A stretch of DNA of 64,000 nt, taken from the NCBI GenBank assembly GCA_016795485.1, contig JAEUHM010000003.1:153347-217346 (forward strand), given 5' to 3'. Within the stretch, counting starts at the first letter, position 1, and the number at the start of each line of letters is the position of its first letter. The notes under the pieces were generated by a model. It had not been told where the DNA came from, made no database searches, and was given only the letters and a program-made list of their open reading frames with translations. Below are positions 57,301 through 62,404 of the stretch, piece after piece. Source of the DNA: Verrucomicrobiaceae bacterium. Its GTDB lineage: Bacteria > Verrucomicrobiota > Verrucomicrobiia > Verrucomicrobiales > Verrucomicrobiaceae. The translations under genes were made by a program, and so were the position numbers.

Positions 57301-58850
57301 TCCGCGGTGATCTTCACCACGTCGGCGTCCACGATCCAGTCGAGGAAATTCTTCTGCCGCGCCCCAAAGTGCGCGTCCATCGAACTGCTCGCACCGCCCA
57401 TGTGGTCGAAGGGATTGCCATACTCCACCGCAGAGCCGCTCCCGATCACCGTGCCATCATCCGTGTCCCAGAAGCCCGAGTGGAGCATTCCAAAATTGTG
57501 CCCCACCTCATGGCTGCACACGCCGAGATTCCATTGCGAGTTCGCCAGCCATGAACCGCGTGCCCCGACATAGGCAATCCCGCCAAAACTCACGGAAGGC
57601 TTGCTGCCCGTGACGACCACCTCGTGGGTGTAGTTTTGGTAGTTGTAGCCAGCCGCAAGGGCGGCGGCGCGTGCTGCGGTAAGCATCGTGCCAAAACTCG
57701 TGTAGCTCGCATGACCATTCGGCAGCCGAAGCGTGGGCGTGATGTCAGAACCTGCTCCAAGCAGCGTCCAAGTCGTCTTTCCAAACGACATCTCCTGCCA
57801 ATGGGTGGACATGTTGCTGATGAGCGTTGTCAGCGTCGCGTCGTTCACCACCTGGCCGGCAAAGTCCGGGAAATCGACGCGGATGATCAGGAGCTTCTTC
57901 GTGCCCTCAGTGGCCGCGCTTTGAGCGGTCCCGCCGCTGCTCGCGGCTGCATCTCCTGAAGCTGCCACCATCAACTCATCCAGCGCATGCCGGGGACCGC
58001 AGAAAAACGTCGGCTCCGTCCCATCCCAATCCACCACGACCTCCTCGTTCGTGGTGCTCGTCACCACGCCCGAAGTCGGACACACCTCATTCTTCGCATT
58101 CAAGTCCGCCACCTCTACCGGCTCCAAAATGCGGCCCGGCAGCTCCGTCAGCGCCAGTTTGCCATCCACCGCGATCCCTTGGATGGCGATGTTTTGCCGT
58201 GTCGGCACCTGCTCACGCAGGCCGTAGGTGAAGGCTTCAAATTCGCGACCATCCTTCATCGTCACGCTGCGCTGCACGGGCCTCATCCCGAGTTTTTGCC
58301 CCTCCACCGCCACTGCGGCGACCACAAACAAATCACCCCGCCCCCTCACCGGCTCCTCCAGCAGTGCCACGACGTCCGCAGGAAGCGTCCGGCGCACCGC
58401 CACCGGCACAGCCAGCTCCAAGGCCCGTTTCGGATCCTTGTCGATCAGGTCAGCGAGTTCGTTTCGCCGCTGTTGGGCCAGTTCCAGCCCCTGGGCCATT
58501 AAATCGGCCTTCTCATCGTCGGTTTTGGCCTTGGTAAACTCCCTCGTCCACGTCCGAAATCCCGCAAATGTCGGCTCGAGCATCACCGCCTCCCACCGCA
58601 TATCCTGCCGCAGCGCTCGCACCACTTCCTTCGCGTCCGGTTCCTCGGGAATATCCCTCGGCGGCTGGCTCACAGGTCGCTCATGGGCCTGAGACAATAC
58701 CGCCGCAGGCCGCTGCGATGATGGTGCAGCACCATGGCTAACATCGGTCGTTGGAGAACCGCTTGGCGTCGAATCCGCCCTCCACCAAAGCACTGCTGCC
58801 GACAGAATCAGGAAGACGACAGCAAGACGCAGAAACGAAGCACGAGACAT
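51396..58850 (-). CDS. Giant exported multidomain metalloprotease with autotransporter-type beta-strand repeats
   Basis: 2,484 residues from the ATG at 58850. A signal/anchor (~5-23) and pro-region lead to a metzincin domain with HEVGHNFGMLH (~447-457) and YGNPFDHMGG, the look of gametolysin (M11) peptidases. Then a PKD domain (~660-740), a carboxypeptidase-regulatory-like domain (~745-815), a cadherin/Ig-like part (~930), LamG (~1065-1200), a DUF1349-like domain (~1335-1500) and, from ~1560 to 2300, autotransporter-associated beta-strand repeats (L-T-K-x-G-x-G-T-L-x-L-x-G motifs). The C-terminal ~110 residues are shared with the protein at 62405. Probably secreted or surface-bound and degrades extracellular protein. 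Confidence 0.9.
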   Translation of the reverse strand: MSRASFLRLAVVFLILSAAVLWWRADSTPSGSPTTDVSHGAAPSSQRPAAVLSQAHERPVSQPPRDIPEEPDAKEVVRALRQDMRWEAVMLEPTFAGFRTWTREFTKAKTDDEKADLMAQGLELAQQRRNELADLIDKDPKRALELAVPVAVRRTLPADVVALLEEPVRGRGDLFVVAAVAVEGQKLGMRPVQRSVTMKDGREFEAFTYGLREQVPTRQNIAIQGIAVDGKLALTELPGRILEPVEVADLNAKNEVCPTSGVVTSTTNEEVVVDWDGTEPTFFCGPRHALDELMVAASGDAAASSGGTAQSAATEGTKKLLIIRVDFPDFAGQVVNDATLTTLISNMSTHWQEMSFGKTTWTLLGAGSDITPTLRLPNGHASYTSFGTMLTAARAAALAAGYNYQNYTHEVVVTGSKPSVSFGGIAYVGARGSWLANSQWNLGVCSHEVGHNFGMLHSGFWDTDDGTVIGSGSAVEYGNPFDHMGGASSSMDAHFGARQKNFLDWIVDADVVKITADGTTTTRIRAFDRSAAAGDKAIAVDRPGTTDDYWIEYRQDYADTNQWMRDGVILNWGDLTINNDKPVLLDNTPGTSSKDDCSVLIGRTFSDATAGIHITPVLRGADPDGTTWIDVTVNRGAFTGNLKPTVTMSATNLNPAVSASVTFTATATDPNGDTLGYHWDWGDGTFTANNSSTASKSWSSSGVRTVRCYVTDMKGLTTTGQVLVQVGTSTTFFIQGTVRTTAGALVENVVVRADATHSDTTDSEGYYAITGLNAGSYTMTATKTGLSILPDAAYFTNPVVVGPSKLNMDFTAPPGSPYFATMKAGLLDQGSNTGAVILPVLDADTPITSLTLTGTSSNTAVIPDASITFGTVGTTVRTVTAAAASSTVSGPVNITITATDPEGGTNSYVWPVTVNAKPVNSVTTKTTPENTPIDIDLRTFVADDLTIDDQIGFELQRARDGVVTLLPDGHTARFTPAPNYNGAASFRMITRDQSLGPRLLFLYDFEPPDVFTDAKSTDQSNFNRTGTLETGGVGGEYAYTPDVPPVMAPWSTQSLSVTEAGTGGARLRRTLTATDIDYNDADWSFSTWVNRATNDTEDFVMHLGSGDGHGTEAELELFFSAGSNTLRLQKWGSALEKEIVGPNLNIGEWHHITLTYDRTATDTGTFALYVDGFAYGSVTAVAMNVSQTASLKIGGHNSTTASLDRWFNGQIEDAQFQSGINSRAEIWGLARFSSRHYNGLNVASTVNITVTGTNQPPAITAVPDVYLPVSGASGPVAFTLSDAETEARNVTVTAASSNTALLPVSGITFSAAPVWTSSDIGAVGAAGSLTEDHGTFIIGGAGADIGPAAGDEFRWMRQDFTGDAEIIARVASMDHTNQDSKAGVMMRDSTTATSPYALACVTPSGGVSFQYRATESTLAVVKATINAVAAPCWLRLVRSGSNFTAFYAIDTDGVSGPWLPIGTAQAITFPATTNQIGLAVTSKVDASVCTAVFGNLGGTVKLGGERTVTLAPTAAMSGTAVVTLTANDGTATATDTFNVVVDGAPPSTTVWSATTTGSTLNWSSGANWTGGVPPPSSRFSTAEFFTGQTFTAGTITSNNDTSLGHALNVLTLGGTGPTTGTSTISITGNSILLRRETSLLPAINLTATNGTGLTYNVSAPITLDDDTTAQGTGTATFILSGGVGGAGALAKTGSSKLILAGDSTYSGTTTISTGTLQIGNDSATGTLAPGDVTNNASLRFDRTGTLLVPANITGTGTLTIDCPINAGTVVLSGTNSFTGGITVSSGALRITNSSALGTTATNKTITLSAGTAGNCQLFLDGSGGDIDIPAGIRYTTSNPTGTIFSEAGNNILRGNITCAAGGGNTKITVVAGTLTLEGTVSPNTTGRTFVLGGAGTGFCNGVISSGIATRSLAVTKADAGTWTLSGANTYSGTTTVSAGTLLLGNASALGNGGSTIGNANGGTTVTAGATLDLNGQQGINERITVNGTGVGGVGGLVNNSATGASIAGGVVSSISTTAGGTHSTVPVVTITGTGSGATATATLGVTAASFTINGGTTVYSAAPTVAISGGGGSGAAATAVLSGGTTGTVTGITITTANAGTGFISAPTITFSGGTVTTSGTNPTGTGNATNFIVSAITVTNPGSGYTSPPTVSFGSGTGTTATANLSTVILGAATTIGGSGDITIDSGVSGNFALTKAGAGTLTLNGTSSNTSSTTINSGTLRGEGSFAGNLVINGGTHAPGNSPGIATTSSNYTLAAAATLQIEINGTSPGTQHDQVGVAGTVTLAGVLDLIAAPALATNSTFTIINNTSAGAVSGTFASKPQNAEFYEDGQWWRISYTGGTGNDVVLTRLTPTAWQTWQSTTFGNNTNNPAISGNTADNDNDGVVNLMEYATKMNPAASDVTPLSATKNGSGIDFIYTKNKAATDVTYTIEWSDTLSNDWSTSGVSAPTVLSDNGITQQIKVTVPAGIGVIRRFVHLKVTKP

Positions 58851-58963
58851 AAAACGAGACGGTTGAAGGAATGCACGACTCGCGGGGCGCGCGCGACACG
58901 GCCACAATCTTACCGAAACCGCTCGAAAGCGTCTATACCCGAAAAGTCGTCCAACGCGGTCAA

Positions 58964-59509
58964 ATGCGCCTAGACCGCTGCCGTCACGCCTCCATCAGCC
59001 CACCCTCCGGTAAAGATTCAGCGCCAGAGCACCCCCCGCTCCAGCAGGTTGGAAACGCGCCGTTACCAATTGGAAAGACGCCGCCGTCAATTGGCAGCAC
59101 GTCCTTTCCAATTGGAAAGCTCTCCCAGCCAATTGGCAAGCTCCGCTCTCCAGTTGGAAAGTTGTCGTCTCCGGTTGGAAACCTCTCGCTGCCAATTGGA
59201 AAACTCCCATCACCCATTGGAAAAACCTCCCTACCAACTCACACCGTGCCCTTTCCACTTGGAAAGGTCCCGTTACCAATTGGAAACACGCCACCGCCAA
59301 TTGGAAACGCCACGCCGTCACTTGGAAGCACCGCCTTTCCAGTTGGAAAGCTGACCTTTCCAATTGGAAAGCCCGCATTTCCAATTGGCAAAACCGCGCC
59401 GCCAAGGCCAAAAACCCGCTTTTTGGGCCATTTTGAGCCGATTTTGCCCTTCCAGAGCCCAAAACAACCGTGTCTGAGTCCTCTGGACTCATTTGAAGAC
59501 GGCCCTTGA
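58964..59509 (+). CDS. Possible heptapeptide-repeat protein
   Basis: 181 residues if started at the ATG at 58964; an ATG at 58871 is also in frame. The centre is seventeen heptads of consensus P-[IV]-G-[KN]-x-x-x, encoded by the 21-bp array, followed by a tail RFLGHFEPILPFQSPKQ. Differences among units fall mostly at third positions or give I/V/L swaps, and the tail is conserved as GYFGPIFPFQ in the copy near 51305. Both facts favour this frame as coding. Against it, several other frames are open because the repeat contains no stop codons, and there is no ribosome-binding site. Function unknown. Confidence 0.4.
   Translation: MRLDRCRHASISPPSGKDSAPEHPPLQQVGNAPLPIGKTPPSIGSTSFPIGKLSQPIGKLRSPVGKLSSPVGNLSLPIGKLPSPIGKTSLPTHTVPFPLGKVPLPIGNTPPPIGNATPSLGSTAFPVGKLTFPIGKPAFPIGKTAPPRPKTRFLGHFEPILPFQSPKQPCLSPLDSFEDGP
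58987..59465 (+). repeat. Dispersed element, long copy (right side of the giant gene)
   Basis: Left arm from CGCCTCCAT (58987) to CGCCAG (59022), then the 21-bp array, then a right arm (59389-59465) holding GGCCATTTTGAGCCGATTTT and the inverted repeat GGCCAAAAA/TTTTTGGGCC. It has the same orientation as the copy at 51203-51346, and together they bracket the giant protease gene. Not matched to any known IS or REP family by eye. Confidence 0.7.
59041..59395 (+). repeat. Array of seventeen 21-bp units centred on the palindrome CCAATTGG
   Basis: TTGG cores start at 59049, 59070, 59091, 59112, 59133, 59154, 59175, 59196, 59217, 59259, 59280, 59301, 59322, 59343, 59364 and 59385, a strict 21-bp step; the unit at 59238 has lost the core (CAACTC). 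The usual core is CCAATTGGAAA with a pyrimidine-rich ten-base remainder. No insertion or deletion breaks the phase. Spacers are too short and too alike for a CRISPR. Confidence 0.97.
59476..59490. repeat. Palindrome GAGTCC-TCT-GGACTC
   Basis: A six-bp perfect inverted repeat with a three-base loop, followed by ATTT. The same core (AGTCC-N3-GGACT) occurs at 60866-60882. It overlaps the end of the possible heptapeptide gene. It could act as a weak terminator or be a dispersed palindromic element. Confidence 0.55.
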
Positions 59510-59568
59510 GTCAACGGTTGAAATAGCCCCAGCCGTCCCCTACACCAACCCTCGACCTCGAAGACGAC

Positions 59569-59778
59569 ATGACGGCCGTCGTGGCAAACATGCTTTGGCA
59601 GTTTCCCAAAGGCTCTCGCGTGAATCTCGCGATCTCCGAAGTGCCGCCTGCTACTCCGGTGCCGAGCCTTGCGGACTATCGGCAAATGATCGCCGCAGCG
59701 AGGCAGAAGGCTCCGCGTGGCCCTTGGGCGACGACGGCCGAGACGATGAAGGAATTGAGGGAGGGCGAGGCATCCTAG
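59569..59778 (+). pseudogene. Probable truncated antitoxin remnant
   Basis: 69 residues from the ATG at 59569. The in-frame codons before it read TLDLEDD, like the start of RHH-type antitoxins, and the C-terminus (APRGPWATTAETMKELREGEAS) is typical of antitoxins of PIN-domain toxins. The middle is shortened. Directly after the stop, another frame reads ILDSDSRLAQWC, which could be the relic of a PIN toxin start (I-L-D-T-x). The unit ends at the start of the intact VapB-like gene at 59828. Low confidence; small size makes the assignment tentative. Confidence 0.35.
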
Positions 59779-59827
59779 ACAGCGATTCACGTCTTGCCCA
59801 GTGGTGCCAGTCGGTTAAACTCACCCC

Positions 59828-60061
59828 ATGAGCACGATCACAGCGATCTTTGAACCAAGTGCCGATGGCACCCTGCACTTGCCGGTGCCTGCAGCGTGGC
59901 GCTCGTTGCCGATTCGCGTGAAGGCAGAACTGGAGCCGGTGAGTCAGGCGGTAAACTCTCAGGCCAACGCGGGAATGAAGGGCTTCGGCTGTTTGCGCGG
60001 GAAGATCACGATGGCGGCGGATTTCGATGAGCCACTGGAAGACTTCAAGGATTATATGTGA
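59828..60061 (+). CDS. VapB-type antitoxin (DUF2281-like)
   Basis: 77 residues. The N-terminus MSTITAIFEPSADGTLHLPVPAAWR and the C-terminus GFGCLRGKITMAADFDEPLEDFKDYM are the usual ends of antitoxins that pair with PIN toxins in this gene order. The N-terminal half is beta-strand-like (AbrB-like) and the acidic C-terminus would bind the toxin. Its stop overlaps the toxin ATG (TGATG), so the pair is co-translated; it is expected to repress its own operon. Confidence 0.88.
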   Translation: MSTITAIFEPSADGTLHLPVPAAWRSLPIRVKAELEPVSQAVNSQANAGMKGFGCLRGKITMAADFDEPLEDFKDYM

Positions 60062-60447
60062 TGCGCCTGCTCATCGACACCCATGCTCTGATTTGGTTCT
60101 TTGATGGCAATTCAGCGCTGAGCAGTGCAGCTCGGGCGGCGATGGAGGACGAGAGCAATGAGCGGTTCATCAGCCATGCGGTGCCTTGGGAGATGGCGAT
60201 CAAGATGTCACTGGGCAAACTCAGCCTGAAGACCGACTATGAAGTCATCTTTCCTGGCGTGTGCGATGCGAATGGCTTTCAGATGCTGACGCCGACGGTT
60301 CAGCATTACCGAGACCTGATCGCGCTGCCCCGCCATCACGGCGACCCATTCGACCGACTCATGATCTGCCAAGCGCAGTGCGAGGGGCTGACGCTGGTGA
60401 GTTGTGATCCCCACTTCCAAGCCTACGGGGTGTCGCTGCTCTGGTGA
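60061..60447 (+). CDS. VapC-type PIN-domain toxin
   Basis: 128 residues from the ATG at 60061 (a GTG at 60058 is also possible). The PIN acid residues are visible: LLIDTHALIWF (Asp6), E in the PWEMAIK region (~42), and DPFDRLMICQAQ (~96-107) followed by LVSCDPHFQAYGV. PIN toxins of this group are Mg2+-dependent ribonucleases, typically cutting tRNA or rRNA. It forms a complete toxin-antitoxin module with the gene at 59828, next to the repeat array. Confidence 0.92.
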   Translation: MRLLIDTHALIWFFDGNSALSSAARAAMEDESNERFISHAVPWEMAIKMSLGKLSLKTDYEVIFPGVCDANGFQMLTPTVQHYRDLIALPRHHGDPFDRLMICQAQCEGLTLVSCDPHFQAYGVSLLW

Positions 60448-60640
60448 AGTCGGGCAGCGGTAAAGCCGATGCTGGAGCCAGAAAAAACGCCATTCTCGGC
60501 ATAGACGTTGGGGATGCCAAGGCTACTTGCAGCCCTCAGGCAATGACGGCTGGGGCGATTGCCACCGGCTGCGATGAGGCGTATCCACTCACATGATCAG
60601 CCGAAGCTACCCTGACTGATATGCTGACACGGGTTTTGCC

Positions 60641-60853
60641 GTGAAAGACACGCCGCCGAAGATCAACCGGCGGTTGTTTGACGCGATGATGCGCAAGACG
60701 CCTGCGGAACGTTTATTGATGAGCCTCGACATGATGGCGACGGCACGTGAGCTGGTCATGAGCAGCATCGAACGTGAGGTCGGGGCTCAATCGAGCCTGG
60801 ATGTCCGGCGTCTTGCTTTCCAGCGGCTTCATGGGCAGACGTGCCCGTGGTGA
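60641..60853 (+). CDS. Small conserved-type hypothetical protein
   Basis: 70 residues from a GTG at 60641. The sequence contains TPAERLLMSLDMMATARELVMSSIERE, a helix pair seen in small proteins that begin 'TPAERLRM' and occur beside nucleotidyltransferase-like or toxin-antitoxin genes. The C-terminus ends in RLAFQRLHGQTCPW. Function unknown. The 193 bases between it and vapC hold no gene or clear signal. Confidence 0.5.
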   Translation: MKDTPPKINRRLFDAMMRKTPAERLLMSLDMMATARELVMSSIEREVGAQSSLDVRRLAFQRLHGQTCPW

Positions 60854-60865
60854 GGTTTGGCTGAC

Positions 60866-60882
60866 GCAGTCCAGAGGACTGC
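60866..60882. repeat. Palindrome GCAGTCC-AGA-GGACTGC
   Basis: A seven-bp perfect inverted repeat with a three-base loop, located between the small hypothetical gene and the stop of the sulfatase. It repeats the AGTCC-N3-GGACT core found at 59476-59490 in the opposite loop orientation. Possibly a bidirectional terminator without T-tracts or a dispersed palindrome. Confidence 0.5.
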
Positions 60883-60888
60883 ACCACA

Positions 60889-62376
60889 CTACTTTGATAG
60901 CTTGAGCCACTCGCTCACCTCGTCCGCCTTCGTGCGAATCTGGCCCACCGCGGGCGGCTTGGGGCCTGGGAGGTATTTCACGGCGGGGATCTGCTTTTGG
61001 AAGGCTTCATCGAAGGCCTGCGCCTTTTTCAGCATTGCGGCGACGACATCGGGATGCTCGGCGGCGACGTCGTGTTTTTCGCTGATATCGTCCAAAAGGT
61101 CGTAAAGCGTGGCTTGGGGCCACAAACGATGCTGACGCTCAAAAAGGCCCGGTTGATGCTCAAACCACAAACTCGGCACGCGAGTCTTTGGAAGCTCCTC
61201 AATCGGCAAAAACAGCTTCCAGCGGTCTTCGCGCACGGCTTGAAGCTGCACGCCGAAGTAGTGAAACAGCATGCGTGGCTCATCGCGGGTCGATGGGCCT
61301 TTCAAAACGTCGGTGACGTCGATTCCGTCCACTTCGGGAGCTTTCACCTGCGCCATCGCGGCCACGGTCGGCATCAAATCGAGGGCTGACCACGGCGTCG
61401 CGTCCACGTGACCTGCGGGAATCGTTTTCGGCCACCATGCGAGACAGGGCACGCGCACGCCGCCTTCAAAGGTCGAGCCTTTGCCGCCACGCAGCGGGCC
61501 GTTGCTGCCATGCATCGAGCGACCGGGGAAACGCTCGTCAGCCTTCCCCTTGGCGCTGCGGATGCCCGCGCCGTTGTCGGAGGTGAAGATCACGAGTGTG
61601 CGTTCATCGAGCTTCAACTCGCGCAGCAGATCGAGGATGCGTCCGGTGCTCGAATCGATCTCCTCCACGCAATCGCCAAACACGCCGTCCTTCGATTTGC
61701 CGGCAAACGCGCGCGACGCGTATTGCGCGATGTGCGGCATCGTGTGCGCCAGGTAGAGAAAGAACGGCTGCTCGCGATGCCGACGGATGAAATCCAGCGC
61801 CCGCTCCGTGTAGCGCTGCGTCACCATTGCCAGATCCACCGGCGACTCGACCACGCGGTCGCCCTCGCGCAATTGCAGCGGCTCGAAGGTGCTGAGTTGA
61901 TGAAAGGCCTCGCCCACCTTCCACTCGGTGACGTCGTTCGTGTGCAGCAGGCCGAAGGTTTCATCAAAACCCTGCGCACGAGGCCTCATCTCGCTCCGCC
62001 AGCCGAGATGCCACTTCCCCACGCAGGCCGTGGCATAGCCCGCAGGCTTCAAGACCTCCGCGATGGTCATTTCCTCCGGCGGCAGGCCGGTGTGCTCGCT
62101 CGGAAACAGCACATACGGCACCCCGCACCGCGCCGGCAGCCTCCCCGTCAGCAAGGCAGCCCGCGATGGACTGCAAAACGCCGACGCGACGTAGAAATCC
62201 GTGAACCTCACCCCTTCCTCCGCCATGCGATCCAGCCTCGGCGTCGCAATCACCTTCGAGCCATAACAAGCGAGGTCTCCATACCCGATGTCATCCGCGA
62301 GGATCACAATCACATTCGGCCCCGCAGCCAAGGACCACGAGACCAGCATCAGCCAGATCATCAAAATGAGTTTCAT
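60889..62376 (-). CDS. Exported arylsulfatase-like sulfatase
   Basis: 495 residues with a signal peptide (MKLILMIWLMLVSWSLAA). The sulfatase type-I signature is present: NVIVILADDIGYGDLACYGS (metal-binding Asp-Asp, ~20-40) and CSPSRAALLTGR (Cys in C-x-P-S-R, ~70), where the Cys is converted to formylglycine. HLGWR, HTMPHIAQYA and GSTFEGGVRVP follow the usual order. It hydrolyses sulfate esters, probably of polysaccharides or glycans, in the periplasm or outside. An FGE-like gene lies at the far left end of this window, but link is not implied. Confidence 0.95.
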   Translation of the reverse strand: MKLILMIWLMLVSWSLAAGPNVIVILADDIGYGDLACYGSKVIATPRLDRMAEEGVRFTDFYVASAFCSPSRAALLTGRLPARCGVPYVLFPSEHTGLPPEEMTIAEVLKPAGYATACVGKWHLGWRSEMRPRAQGFDETFGLLHTNDVTEWKVGEAFHQLSTFEPLQLREGDRVVESPVDLAMVTQRYTERALDFIRRHREQPFFLYLAHTMPHIAQYASRAFAGKSKDGVFGDCVEEIDSSTGRILDLLRELKLDERTLVIFTSDNGAGIRSAKGKADERFPGRSMHGSNGPLRGGKGSTFEGGVRVPCLAWWPKTIPAGHVDATPWSALDLMPTVAAMAQVKAPEVDGIDVTDVLKGPSTRDEPRMLFHYFGVQLQAVREDRWKLFLPIEELPKTRVPSLWFEHQPGLFERQHRLWPQATLYDLLDDISEKHDVAAEHPDVVAAMLKKAQAFDEAFQKQIPAVKYLPGPKPPAVGQIRTKADEVSEWLKLSK

Positions 62377-62404
62377 GATAACCGTCGGGGATGCGAAGTT
62401 TCTT

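Noticed and set aside
59041..59395. CRISPR array
   Set aside because: The repeat core is only about 11 bases and the remaining ten are too short and too similar to each other to be spacers; no cas gene is near, and the 21-bp period fits heptad codons or DNA helical turns.
58995..59492. Minus-strand open frame through the array (165 residues, F-Q-L-E-type heptads)
   Set aside because: Open only because the repeat lacks stops. Third-position variation and the tail comparison favour the plus-strand frame.
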